From the NCBI GenBank assembly GCA_024364735.1, contig JAGFNQ010005383.1, positions 248,001-312,000 of the forward strand: a DNA stretch of 64,000 bases, in the 5' to 3' direction. Below, piece by piece: positions 44,954-57,624 of this stretch; the stretch's first letter is position 1; every line of letters begins with the position of its first letter. A program made the translations under genes and the position numbers. This stretch comes from Boesenbergia rotunda (Eukaryota; Streptophyta; Magnoliopsida; Zingiberales; Zingiberaceae). The notes under the pieces were generated by a model. It did not search any database and was not told the DNA's origin. It worked only from the letters and a program-made list of their open reading frames with translations.

Positions 44954-47104
44954 ACTCCCCCACACTTAACCTTGAGCGTCTCGTGAAAACACTAAATAAG
45001 TATCCCCTAGAGTTTCTTAAGCATAATTAGAAGCAAATGAAAAGAAATTACCTAGGGTTGTCAATTCTCAAAAATCTAAGCTCTATGGATTAGTGTCTTG
45101 TCCTTAAATCAATAACTTAGCCTTTTCATCAATCATGAGTCATTGAGATGAATTAAACTCACTAAGTCATTCAAGGAAAATTTTGGGTGGCTCTCTTCTT
45201 AAGTTCTAACTTGATGATGGAAGTGGAGCTCACTCAAACACATATGCTTCTTGCACTACCATAGACTTGCTTATTGTCTAATCTCTACCATTAATCATGA
45301 ATAGGATCAACATCTACAAAAACAAATGAAAACATAGAAAATGGTGAGAAATGGAATAAAAACCAAGAAAATGGAAAAATTGATGGAGTGGGAGACTTGG
45401 TTGCTCAAAAAATGTTTTCAATGTGCTTTGCCCCTCTTGACAGTCCTCTCGTGATATCAAAAGTATGGTGGAGTAAATCTTGAACCATGCCTTTGATTTG
45501 GATGAAGAAAAACCTATTTGATCTCAATGTGCCAAGTTTGCCAATTTTTGTGCCAACCTTGCTTCTTTCACTCTTTTCTCAGATTTTTTTCTTTCTTTTT
45601 TCTATTTCAGCTTCTCCACTGAATCAATTTCAGATCTCTGATTCCTTCACCTCAGTTAGCATATAGGAGTAGTTGAGCAAATGGTAGTGGAAACCTAAAT
45701 GCTTCACTTGGAATTTGGCACTACAACTTTTTTTTTTCTATTCTGATTTGAAACATCCCATCAGCCACATTCTTTTGTTCTGATCAGCAGTGGATAACCT
45801 TGATACAAATTTGATGCACTTATATACTAAGTTCCTTGATTCACAGCCCTTGAAACCCACATTTCAGCTCATCTTGATACAAACTTCACAAAAACTGCTT
45901 GTACTGATTTTTCTTTCTTTGTTTTCAGCTTTTGTTCAGCCCTTTCGAATTCTGAATAGCTGCATTTAAGCTTCTAGCATATTGTGTTTTGATTTCTACA
46001 GCAAAAGGCAGCTTCAATCATCTTCTAGTAGGGTGGTCGAACAGCTCCATCAGCAGTAATTTAGCTACAATTTCTGCCTCCTTGCAAGTGGATTAACACA
46101 GATTTTTTTTCTGCATTAGTTCAGATTTATTCAGCTTCAGGGTAGCTATTTAATACAGCTGCAGTTGAGCTTGATACAAAGTTTACTGATTTTCCTGGCA
46201 AAGTACAGCTTTATTCCCAAAATTTCTGCCCAAAATGTAGATTCACAGAAATTTTCAGCAAGTTTTCTTCATTTGTTGCCATGGTTTTCCTCATTGCAGA
46301 TTTCATCTCTTTTCAGCTGAATTCTTCTTGACACACATGGCTTGGATCTTCAATTTATGAGCAAGAATCTAGATGCTTCAATTGTTATCTTCCTTAACTA
46401 CTTCTTCTTGCTTGATCTTGATACCAAACTCAACTAAATTGGCACATGAAAATGCAGTTTTTTTTTCGAATTTAAGTGCCTCCTTGATACCAAATCTTTC
46501 CAAAAAGCTAGTCACTCCCCCACACTTGAATCTTTGTCCGTCTCGGCAAAATAACATCAAGAAACATTCCAAACAACAAGTCCATAGAAAAGTGAGGGTA
46601 AGAGTAAGAAATAAGTAAAGAAAAATGAATGAACATGATTTTTTTTTCTTAAAATTGATATGGAAAGGGAAACAAATGGATTAGCCTCTATAGATGTGAT
46701 CCAATCATTGATATATGATTTTGAAAGAACCTAAGCAAGTTCTAGAGCACAATTACATATGTGTATCACAAAAGTAAGGCTAATTCTCACTAGGTCAAAA
46801 TAATTCATCTCAAGTCATCAATTAAGAATTTAAAACCAAGTAGTACTCAAGCATCCAAGATTTCATCCATTAGCTCAAATCCTAAGTTTTAACAACCAAA
46901 TTTAATTTATTTTCAAAAGACTCTAAAATGCTATGGAGATAACCTAGAGGGATACTTTTATTTCTACTCATGCAAGAAAAAGTGACAAAAGGAAGAACAT
47001 GCATTTATTTACAAGGACTCAATTTAAAAGAAAATTCTACTTCTAAAAAGCATAAAAAATGAAAAATGCAATAAAAGAAAATGTAAGAAGAATCAGACTC
47101 CCCT
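44954..47104 (-). other. Spacer of right element with two polypurine motifs
   Basis: Minus-strand counterpart of 37813-40048. It holds the polypurine tract (44954-44967) and an internal copy (46514-46527). T-runs and CAGCTT phrases mirror the A-rich left spacer. Short open frames around 46373-46618 have no support as genes. Confidence 0.7.
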
Positions 47105-49204
47105 TTATTCTGGTGGACGGAGTCTATCCAGAAGTAGCCTCCACCGTGGTAGTGGAGGAGTCTGGGTGGCTGGGAGAATTAGGACTCCCCCACACTTGAA
47201 CTTTACAAAATAATGCTCCGGTGGCCGAAGGCGATTCAGGTTCAACATCCATGGAAGGAATGGAGGGCTATGGATTAAAGTAAGATCATCTCCTCCTTCT
47301 TGATGCCTTTCAGAAGTCCTTCCAGGAGGCTGGAGTCTGTTCAGTTGGAGCACCCACTCCTGAAGTCTTCTGGACCCTGCAAAACAATGTAATACCTTCC
47401 TCAAGCGTGCAGGGTCAGAAAGAAATAAAATAGTATCAGTCTCTGCATAAAATGAATCCAAAACTGCATCATATCCAATTAAATCAATGCTTGGTGTCTC
47501 AATAAATTTTTCACAGTTATTTCCTACAAAATTTGCATCCTGAAATTCATCACAAATAATGAAATCAATCCTTGGCACTTCAATAAAAATATCACAATTA
47601 TTTTTCAACACAGATGTATCAAGCAATGTATCACAACCTATGAAATCGATTTTAGGTGCCTCAATGAATTTTTCACAATTATTTCCAGCATAAGATACAT
47701 CAAAAGACTCATCACAACAATCAACAATACTAGGCACTCCTAAAAAATTTTCACACTCAGCATTGGCATCTGATTTATCACAACATGCTTCATTTTCAGC
47801 AAATTCTACACTAGGTACCTCTAGGGACTTTTCACAATCATTTTCTACAAGAGATGCATCCCTAAGTATTTCACAAACAATAAAATCAGTTTGAGGTACC
47901 TCTATGCAATTTTCAAAAAATTTAGGAGGAGAATTTACCTGATCGTGCTGAAATATACTTGGAGGTTCTACAAGAGTAGATGTAAATGTGGCCTCCTCCT
48001 GGTCATGTTCGAGCTTCTCTTCAGCCTCAAGCTCTGGTGGACAATCAACTGGTGATCCTTGGGTGCTTGCTTCCACCATGCAAGTCCCTACACTTTCTGG
48101 TAATTGTGGTGGTCCCTGGGGCTTAGTGCAATCCCCTACACCTATGGAATCATCTTCCTTAACCATTCCTGTATCAACCAAATTAGAAAAATTAGGATCA
48201 TTAACAACTAAATCATCACAAGATAAAAGTATAGAATGATCCTGTAAAGTTTCAAAATTTAATTCAAAACTATCACAAGCCCTGCTATCAATCTCCTCCA
48301 ATGTCTCTAAATCAATAGGAATGGGTGATTCTTGGGGCTCAGTGCAATCCCCTACACTCTCAATCCTATCCTCTGAATTTTCTGATGCATCAATCAATAT
48401 AGGTGGTTCCTGGGGTTTTGTGTAATTCCCTGCACCTATAGAATCATCTGATTGTTCTAATCTTTGAGCTTGTATTTGATTCCATTGATCAACCAATTTT
48501 GCAAGGCGTCCTTCGATGTCTTGTTGTTGTTGTAACATTTGTTGCCACATCTCCATCATCCTTTGGTGTAGAGCCTCATCCCAATCAGGATCATCAAAGC
48601 CTCCTTGATTAAACTGCTGAAATGGGAGGGGCTGAAAATTCTGAGTGTCTTGTTGAAAATTCTGTCCTTGAAACTGGAAATCTTGCTGAAAATGTTGAAA
48701 TTGTGGTTGAAGGGATGGTTGAACTTGCTGTGAGTGGTAGCCCTAGAAATCTTGAATCTGAGGTTGAAATTGTGGTGGTGAACACTGAAATTGAGTGGGC
48801 TAGAAATTTGGTTGATTTTGCTGAAAATTTGGATCGCATGGCTGTGAATATTGAAAAGGTTGTTGAAAATTCTGTATAGGTTGAAATTCTTGCTGCCATG
48901 GCTGAGGTTGAAGCTGAAATTGATTATTTTGGGGCTGAAAACTTTCAAAAGGCTGCTGGAAATTTTGTGATTGCTGAAATTGTTGTAATGGTGGCTGAAA
49001 GTTGGGCTGAACTTGTTGAAATGGTTGCTCAAACTGGGGCTGAAAACTCTGTAATGGCGGCTGCCCGTTCTGAAAATTTTGACTTGACTGAAGATCTTGC
49101 TGAAATTGTTGACATTGTGGTTGAAAAAATTGATTTGGTTGCTGATTGAATGGTTGGTTCTGTTGAAAATGTGGACACGACTGCTGGTAATTAGATGAGA
49201 ACAT
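47105..49204 (-). pseudogene. Unrecognised long ORF of right element
   Basis: A single minus-strand frame of about 699 codons starting MFSSNYQQ, with two in-frame TAG codons (about 48798 and 48747), both at places that fit CAG (Gln). It has the same order as the left ORF: a Gln/Phe-rich part, DCTEPQ repeats, repeats with PKIDFIGCD and CEKFIE, LRPPGR repeats and RLRPPE. It ends there, while the left copy runs on into a hydrophobic tail; a one-base difference at the end explains this. Similarity is clear but far from identity, so the two halves are not a simple recent duplication. Confidence 0.7.
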
Positions 49205-49343
49205 TTCGAACTGGCAGTCCTGTCACAAAACAAACAAGAAAAATGGCAGCAACCGTATACAAAAGATAAAGCAAAATAAAATAGAACCCAATGATATGTC
49301 CAAAAGCATACAAGCAAAAATCAAACAAATCAACTAGTTGCTT

Positions 49344-49363
49344 CCCCGGCAACGGCGCCAAAA
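49344..49363 (-). other. Primer binding site of right element
   Basis: Minus strand TTTTGGCGCCGTTGCCGGGG, identical to 35231-35250, 3 bp after LTR-B'. Confidence 0.8.
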
Positions 49364-49366
49364 ATT

Positions 49367-51470
49367 TGATGGACCCAAATGAGCTAATTAAAGTTGTCAC
49401 GAATATAGATCCATCAGAATTTAGATATTAATAAATGTGCTGGAAACCCTTTTTGCAATCAAAGAAGAAAAGATTTAAAACCTAATCACTGGTCTATGCA
49501 AGAACTAGCTGATGAAAAACTAATGCATAACTGAAACATCATCTCTACTGCAGAAAATCAACACATGAAAACTCAGTGCAGACACAACCAGCAGCTAGGC
49601 TCAAGTACACCAAGCTAGCTTAAATGAACTTGATACTGAGATCTGCAGAAATGACACTAACCACTTCAGCTGCAGCTAACTGAATGAATGTACTCAAGAA
49701 AACAGCTCATGAATGTGAAAATGCAATAACCATTTGCAGAAACGAATTTTTCAGAAATGCAGGGAAACTTCTAATGCAGAAACAGTTTGCCAAAATTCAG
49801 AATCACTTCAACTGCAGGAATTAAACACAAGGCAATCTAAATTTGAATGCAAAGTTTAATGTTCAGACAAGAATTAAGGAAACTGAGGTTTACTTGGCTC
49901 GAAATTCAGAAGCTACAGCTGAAACAATGCAGCCTTAAAACTGAACTTATGCAGAATTGAAACTGAAATGCAGCTTTAAACTAATGTGCAAAGCAGAAAT
50001 TGGAATTAAGTGCAGAAACTAGATGTAAGTGCTTGTAACTGAGACAAAACTACAATGTAGATTCGAAAGATGAAACCAAATCTATCCTAGAGCGCAATTC
50101 AGAAACTTGAGTAAAAATCTGATACACTAGAGGAAAAGAAGAAATTGGTACAATGCTACTGCAATGATACGCAAGTAAAGGTTATAAAAACAAACTGAAT
50201 TCTTGACAAATTACTCACTAAACAAACTCCTTAACTGAATTTCTTGCAGAATTAAAGCCTAATTAAGAAAGAACGGTTCAGGAAATGAAAACAACAAAGC
50301 TGATTCGAGTGCAGAAAAACAGAATTGCTGAAACAGAAATTACAGCTAGGAAAACAAAAGAAATGCGATTAAAACTAAGCCTCGATCATTCCTTGATTCA
50401 AGACCACCTTGTTCGTCACGCAAGGGCAAGCCAAGAACCCCTTAAACTCGCAAATCACTGGGAATTCAGCTCCAATGTCAGATCAGCTCAAAACTGCACA
50501 CAGCTGGAAAATTCCAATCAGATCTCCTTGATCCGGCGATGAAGGGCTGATAGGAAGATTGGTTGATGATAAGAGTGCTCCAGAGACCCTCCAGATAACT
50601 CCGATCGAAGAAAACAGCACAAAATCGCAATCAATTCGATCAGAAATCAGGAATTGATGAAACCCTCACTCAACCCCTGTTCTGATGCAAAACCGAGATA
50701 GAAATTCCATTAGAGCTTCTTCCAAGGATCCAGATCTCGCTCCAAGATCGTGATCGAGTTGGCCACGCCTTCACTGAAGAAAATCGCAAGGAAAACCGTG
50801 AAGAAATGAAGAAATGAGCTGAAGAACAGAGAAGACGCGACAACAGATCTGAGCAGGGGAATCTGTTTTTGTAGTTAAATCAGTGGACGGCTGAGATTAA
50901 TCCCGCTTCATCCAACGGTGAATCTTTGTCCGATTTGATTCAAATTTTCCAGATCTAGATCATAGGTCAGGATCATCCTCGTGGTGGCTCGGATCTACCA
51001 GATCTCCAGTGGATGGTTCAGATCACCTTGGACTTTGAATGGACGGTCTAGATCTCTCTGATTGTGATCCAACGGTCAAATGATCTCCGATTGAGCTGAA
51101 ACCTTCAGATCTTGATCTGATCGCTAGATTAACCTTAAACCCAACTCGGATTGATCAGAAGTTCTCAAATGGTCTAGATCTAACCATCTTTGCATCGGAC
51201 GGTCCAAATGAGTCGACGCTTGATTACTTGATCTAGTCCATTTTTGACTCAACATTTGACCCAACCTGACCTAGGTCCATGATCCCTTCAATCCTACAAG
51301 AGTAGATCAATAATTAAGTGACAAAACAACTCGAAAATATCAAAATTTGCAATTAAGTCCAAAAAGAGTATAAATCCTAAAACCTAGGGTAAATCCACAA
51401 TTATACAAGTAAAATATGGGTCAAATATGGATTTAAGCATATAAAATGATCAATAAAATGACACTTATCA
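49367..51470 (-). repeat. LTR-B' (right outer LTR)
   Basis: 2104 bp on the minus strand, TGATAAGTGTC to GGGTCCATCA, followed by CCCCC at 51471 on the plus strand. It is close to LTR-B apart from a deletion of about 280 bp near 49470. Confidence 0.9.
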
Positions 51471-51475
51471 CCCCC

Positions 51476-54186
51476 ACTTGTGCTTTTTCGATCCAACTTA
51501 CATCCAGCGTAGTCGGAATCGGTATAGCCAATTAGATCGAATGATTCGGTACGGGGTACTATAGACCAACACCAATTGTGCCTTTGAGTATCTCAAAATT
51601 CGTTTAACCGCAATTAAGTGAGATTCCTTGGCACAAACTTGATACCTAGCGCACATACCCACAGCAAAAAGTATATCAGGTCGACTAGCTGTGAGGTATA
51701 ACAGACTACCTATCATGCTCCGATGTTGAGTCAATTCAACGGGTTTACCACTCTCATCATTGTCTAATCATGTGTTTGTAGCCATGGGAGTGGTTACCTC
51801 CTTTGAATCACTCATATTGAATTTTCGAAGCATTTCTTAAGTATACTTTGATTGGTGCACATGGATTCCATCTCGGGTTTGTTTGATTTCAAGTCCAAGG
51901 AAGAAAGTCAACTCTCCCACTAGACTCATTTCAAATTCACTTTCCATGTGTCCAATGAACTCATTTAAATAGCCCTTGTTGTTTGAGTCACAAATTATGT
52001 CATCGACATAAACTTGGGCTACAAATATATTGTCACCATCTCTCCGTAGAAATAGTGTAGGGTCTATTTGGCCTCTAACAAAGCTTTTTTTCAATTTGGA
52101 ATGTCGACAACCGCTCATACCAAGCTCGGGGTGCTTGTTTAATGTCGTAAAGTGCCTTTTTGAACTTGAATACGTGGTTCAGGAATTCGATACTCTCAAA
52201 CCTCGGAGGTTGTTCAACATAGACCTCTTCTCTAATTAAACCATTTAGAAAGGCCGATTTGACATCCATTTGATATAGCTTGAAACCCCGATGTGCTGCA
52301 AATGCAAGCATCAATCGGATGGACTCTAATCGTGCCACGGGAGCATAGGTCTCATCATAATCAAGACCTTCAACTTGACTATAGCCCTTGGCTACTAAAC
52401 GTGCCTTGTTTCTTATGATTTCTCCCTTATGGTTCAACTTATTTATGAAGACCCATTTGGTTCCAATAATGGTGGTCTTCTTAGGTCTAGGGACTAGGTC
52501 TCAAACTTGACTTCTTTCGAATTGACCTAGTTCATCTTGCATCGCAATGATCCAATCGGGATCATTTAATGCTTCATCAACTTTTCTAGGTTCAATTTCA
52601 GAAATTAGAGCAACTTCATTAGCCTCATTCTGGAAGAATGATCTAGTCCTAACCCCATGATGGATATCTCCAACAATTTGGTCTTAGGGATGACTAGAGG
52701 CTAATCTTATTTGCCAAGGTGTTAGTGGTGCTTCTTGAATGGTTTCACTAGACACTAGCTCAGCCTCAGTATCCGGCTGATCTATATGTTGTCTAGGCTC
52801 ACCGTCATCGGACTCATCACCATCAACAACATTTGGAGTTTCATTCAAACTTAGTCTCCTAAGTTCGAGTTGAACTCCATCTTCTGGTTGTCCATTGGCT
52901 TTTGGAATTTCTTCAAAGACAACATCAGAAGATTCTTCAACCAATCTAGATTTCTTATTGTAGACTCGGTAGGCTTTCCTAACTAGGGAATACCCGACCA
53001 GTATCCCTTCATCAGCCTTTGCCGTGAACTTTCCAAGGTGATCCTTGGTGTTTAGGATAAACACCTTACAACAAAACACCCTAAGATGTTTAACCGTAGG
53101 TGGTTTCCCAAACCAAAGTTCATGGGGAGTCTTACCTAAGAATCTATGGATGAGGACTCGATTTTGCACGTAGCAAGCCGTGTTTACAGCTTCGACCCAT
53201 AAGTAACTCGGTAGTGAGTACTCATTGAGCATGCTTCGTGCAGCCTCTTGTAAAACACGGTTCTTTCTCTCTACAACACCATTTTGTTGTGGTGTTCTAG
53301 GAGTGGAGAACTCATGACTATACCCTCTATCTTGACAAAAATCTAAAAATCGTTGGTTTTGAAATTCACCTCCATGATCACTTCTAATTGTCTTAATAGT
53401 TGATGATTTTTCATTTTCAACTCTTCTACAAAAAGAAATGAAGACATCTAAGATTTGATCCTTATATTTAAGAAAATAAGTCCATGATATCTAGTAAAAT
53501 CATCAATGATAACGAAGCAATATCTACTTCCATTCAAAGATATGATAGTGCTACAATCAAATAGATCCATGTGAAGTAAATCTAAAGCGGTAGATGTACT
53601 TACAGCGCTTTTACCATTATGTGCAGATTTTGTTTGCTTACTCATTTGACATGCATCACAAAGTTTGTCTTTTTCATACTTGATGCTTGGTAAGTCACGA
53701 ACTAATCCCTTGTTGGCCAACTTTCGGATGTTCTTCATGTTAACTTGTTCTAGCCTCTGGTGCCAAAGGGTGAACTCCTCTTCTTTTGACATGAGACACT
53801 TAGCAAAAGCATTAGTAGCACTTTTAAATGTTACTTGGTAAATGTTATCTATTCTTGTTCCTACTAGTACCGTGTCAAAGTTGTCATGTTGTCTAACTAG
53901 ATATTGACTTGGTTGGAAATCAATTGTGTAACCCGCATCACACAATCGACTGACACTTAGGAGATTAAATGTCATCCCCTTGACTAGAAGGACATTCTTA
54001 ATTCTAAGACATTCAGATATTTGAATGTCTCATATTCCTATGACCTTAAGACTACCATTGTTACAAAATGAAACATTACCTCTACTTTTTCTTTGAAGGG
54101 TAGTAAATAATGATCTATCCCCGGTCATGTATTTGGAGCACCCACTATCAACGAACCAAGTTGATAGATGCTCCCCCTCAATCATA
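51476..54186 (-). pseudogene. pol: Copia-A protease, integrase and RT (broken)
   Basis: Minus strand. Protease: WFVDSGCSKYMTGD (about 54110-54165). Pre-integrase zinc domain: WHQRLEQVN then CDAC (about 53650-53770); relatives have RLGHVN, so Gly and the zinc-ligand His are lost. Integrase continues to about 53230 with frame changes near 53450. The integrase end and linker are at 53232-52684. RT starts TKWVFINKLN, KARLVAKGY, QMDVKSAFLNG (52437-52075), changes frame, and has the catalytic YVDDIICDSNN (about 52000). RHSMIGSLLYLTASRPD follows (51734-51640), then KLDRKSTSG into the insertion. At least four frameshifts or stops. Confidence 0.9.
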
Positions 54187-55904
54187 ACCTACACAATTCG
54201 AAAAATAGAAGTTTTAGGTACCCAAACCTTGGGACCTAAAGCATTTACTAAACAAGACTTAGGCACCCATGCCTTGACAACTTTCTTTTGAACCTTGGGT
54301 GTCTTAAGTGGCCTAACACCAGTCCTAGACATTAAGGATACAAATGAAAGTTCTTTGGGTCGGTAACCAATACCGGCCCTATTGTAGACTGCCCTTTGGG
54401 CATTCAAAATCATATCTAGGGTCTTTGAACTTGTTGAGAACTTCTCAAGAATATTCTTGAGTCTCTCAACTTCGCTCTTTAATGATTTATTTTCTTCCTC
54501 TAACAATTCAACATGCAAATCATCTACATCCTCAATCCTAGAGGATTTCAAATGTTCAATCTCAATTTTCAAAGATTTAATCTCATCCTCTAACATTTCA
54601 ACATGAAAGTCGTCTATGTTCTCATCCCTAGATGACTTCAATTGTTTAATTTCTAATTGCAATGATTTAACCTTATTTTTTGACTTCTTCAACATATTGG
54701 TTAAACATGCAATTGCTCTATAACATTTCTCAAGTTCAGGAGTGGTTACCTCTGCATCATCCGAAGATGATGAAGCCGCGTTTGAGGAGTCAGAGGATTC
54801 ATCACTACTTTCTTCTCCTCCAAGAGCCATGAGTGTCACATGCCGTGTACTCTTCTCCTCCTTCTCTTCATTGGATGAACTTGAGAATGATTCATCCCAA
54901 GTGGCCTTCAAGGTCTTCTTCTTCTTCTTGGATCTATCCTCCTTCTTCTTGGATTTCTCCTCCTTCTTCTTTAGCTTTGGGGATTCACTCTTGAAGTGCC
55001 CTTTCCTGCCACACTTATAACAAGAAGCATTAGACTTATAAACTTTAGCTTCGTTAGGGTTACCTTTACCCTTGAAGCGTCGACCCCTTCTCATCATCCT
55101 TCTCACAAAATTTATCATCTCGGAGGAAGAAGACCCGCTGCCATCTTCCTCGGAATCGAACTCGGATTCGGAAGAGGATGAAGATGAAGAGACTTCCTTC
55201 TCCTTCTTCTTCTCCTTCTTCTTCTTGTTGGATCGTTCCCCTGTAACTAAGGCAATCCCCTTCTCCTGGGGGCCTTTGTTAGCCATTTCATGCAATTCCA
55301 TTTCACAAAACAAATCATCTAACTTGACAATTGATAAGTCCTTGGAAACTTTGTAGGCATCCACCATGGATGACCACAAAGCATTCCTTGGAAATTCTTT
55401 TAACACATACCTCACAAGGTCGCGATTCTCGACCTTTTCATCAATAGAATGAAGTCCATTGAGGACTTCCTTGAACCGACTATGGAGTTCACTTACGGTT
55501 TCATTCTCCTTCATGGAGAGGTTTTGGAGTTGGTTGAGGAATAAATCCCTCTTGGCGATTCTTGAATCTCGGGTGCCCTCGTGGAGTTCTATAAGCTTGT
55601 TCCACAAGTCTTTTGCACTTGAAAATAGACCAACCTTGATGAGTTGGTCTTTGTTCATGCCGCATTGTAGGGTCACCACTGCCTTCGCGTCGGCTTCACT
55701 CTTTCGAGTTTGTTCAGCCGACCAACGCCATGATTCGAGTTCTTTGCCTTCATCATCCTTTGGAGGGGTAAACCCCTCCTTCACAGTGAACCAAGTGTTG
55801 ATATCCATCTTAAGATAGTTCTCCATCTTCAATCTCCAATATTGGAAATCTGCTCCATCGAAGAAGGGTGGACGGGTGGTGGAAAATCCTTCTCTCAAAG
55901 TCAT
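54187..55904 (-). pseudogene. gag: Copia-A gag
   Basis: The start is taken at MTLREGFSTTRPPFF (55904); an upstream GTG reading would run through the primer site. It has the Copia gag core (FQYWRLKMENYLKM, LWNKLIELHEGT), a Lys/Ser/Glu-rich stretch, and a zinc knuckle CYKCGRKGHFKSES whose last Cys is Ser. A long Lys/Ser/Asp-rich and coiled-coil-like region follows (KSLKIEIEHLKSS repeats, about 54470-54690). The frame is open to a TAG at 54187, after which protease follows in the same frame. Over 570 codons without a stop makes it the best preserved gag here. Confidence 0.88.
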
Positions 55905-55944
55905 TGATGATAGCTCTCGGTTGTTAATCCGCTTGTACAGAGCC

Positions 55945-55960
55945 CCAAGCTCTGATACCA
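55945..55960 (-). other. Copia-A primer binding site
   Basis: Minus strand TGGTATCAGAGCTTGG, 2 bp after the LTR end CAACA. Confidence 0.88.
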
Positions 55961-56988
55961 CTTGTTGGAACTTGGATGGCTAGAGACGGGGGGGGGGTGA
56001 ATATAGTCAGACACAAACTTCATTCACTTTAGGGTTTCTCTACACTTTCACGGTTAGTAGCATAGCAGGTGAAACAATGGAAATAGAGAAGTGCAGAAAT
56101 GCAGAAAACAAAAACAAACTAAAACAACTAACAAGATTGCTAACAAGGAGGGTTTACAAGGTTCGAGGATAACTTGCCCCTACTCCTTGGCGTGCCCTTA
56201 AGGTGGGCGATCCCTTGATCGTCGACAGATCAAGCCCCAGTGAATACCGGATAAAATGCAACCTCCTTCTCTGTGGAGTAACCTCTCCACAGCGTTTCAA
56301 CAGAGATATAGTTTTAAGCACAATGAAACACAAGAAAGATCTTACTTAGCACTTAGAACAGACAAGAACACAAGCAAGCTTCTCCCGAGCTCCACCTAGC
56401 GCAGATCTCACGCAAGAACACCCTTCTTCGTGTCTTCTCGCTGATGAACTCAAGCTCCTTGTTCCTTCTTTCAAGTGCCCAAGTAACAGATGGTTGCTTC
56501 AAAGATCACAATTGCTTGCTCAAGAGATGATGGAAGTAATCGCACAAGCACAAGAATGCAGTATGAAGAAGACGCAGTCAACTCTAGCGAGAAGTCTCTC
56601 TTCCACTTCACCGCTACGCAGCTTAAGTCTTCTCCACTAACGCCAGGTCACAGCCATCTCCTTGCAGCCTCAAGCTGCTCACCTACAACCACCAGCCTGC
56701 TGAGCTCTCCTGGACTCCCTGAGCTTCCCTCAGGCTAGCCCCAGTCAGCAGCTCCAGCCAGCGCCAGCGCCCGTTGCAACTTGAGATGGCAAATGGACAA
56801 ACCTGGTCCAAGGAAAGGCCTCCTTTGTCTCTTCCTTGAGTGTTTGAATCCATCCCTGTCACCTGCAGCTTAATCAGAGCATTAGCACAGCATATCAAAT
56901 AGAAAATCAAGTATCAGATGTTAAGCGTAGAGAATCAGATACGTTTAGACACGATCAGAGCGTCTGATAATGCAATTTGAATTAAAGT

Positions 56989-57610
56989 GATCGGTCACCG
57001 GACCGATCAGAGAGCCTCCTGATCGGTCACCAGACCGATCAGGCTGGGATCAGACCGATCAGGCTCCATCCTGATCGGTCCCCAACGCTCAATCAAAAGT
57101 CGCGATTTCTCTGGGACTCTCCTGGACCGATCACCAGACCGATCCCAGGTTGTGGAACGACCACCAGACCGATCCACCCCCCTTTGCCAGGTGATTTCTG
57201 AGCTTCACAGTTCAACCCTCCTGATCGGTCACCGGACCGATCAGAGATCATCCTGATCGGTCACTAGACCGATCAAGTCATGATCAGATCGATCAGGCTC
57301 CGTCCTGATCGGTCATAGTGAGGAACTCGCGACCAGATCGGTCATCAGACCAATCAGGAGTAGATCAGCAGGGGAACTCAACTCATTGTGGGCTCCCTGA
57401 TCGGTCACCAGACCGATCAGGAGCTGTGCAGTGAGTGAACTACACTCTCCCTGATCGGTCACCAGACCGATCAGGAGCCGGGCAGTAAGTTCCAGCCTCA
57501 CTGTGTGCTCCCTGATCGGTCACCAGACCGATCAGTCATCGCTGGATTGGTCACCAGACCGATCCACGAAGGAGCACCGTGCCAGCTTCCCTGATTGGTC
57601 ACCATAACGA
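56989..57610 (-). repeat. Array of GATCGGTC...GACCGATC palindromes
   Basis: About 14 copies or part copies of a 22-24 bp palindrome with arms TGATCGGTC and GACCGATCA around ACCA or ACCG, for example near 57020, 57222, 57254, 57398, 57451 and 57510. Spacers differ in length (20-60 bp) and text, so it is an interspersed palindrome array rather than a plain tandem repeat. Some copies have mutated arms. Confidence 0.9.
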
Positions 57611-57624
57611 TCCAGGGGCTCGAA

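Larger units (their letters stand above)
32712..51470. mobile_element. Inverted heterodimer of two non-autonomous LTR elements
   Basis: An 18.8-kb unit lies inside Copia-A RNase H with CCCCC on both outer sides (32707-32711 and 51471-51475). The left half (+) reads LTR-A, PBS, long ORF, spacer, PPT, LTR-B. The right half reads the same order on the minus strand, but with LTR-B' first and LTR-A' last. A matches A' and B matches B' closely, whereas A and B differ strongly. So each half has unlike LTRs, which a normal element cannot have. No protease, RT, RNase H or integrase is found in either half. The PBS and AAGTGTGGGGGAGT tract resemble Tat/Athila-type Gypsy elements; that placement is an inference. 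Confidence 0.85.

Noticed and set aside
32712..51470. A recent perfect palindrome (simple inverted duplication or assembly artefact)
   Set aside because: LTR pairs are close, but the interiors differ clearly in sequence and length and indels are asymmetric, so it is not a mirror copy. An assembly join at the centre still cannot be excluded.
54742..55818. Plus-strand frames over Copia-A gag
   Set aside because: Antisense shadows of the Lys/Ser/Glu-rich gag coding strand.
57001..57560. CRISPR-like array
   Set aside because: Palindromic repeats with unlike spacers, but the arms mutate, spacer lengths vary widely, it lies inside a plant LTR and no cas genes exist.
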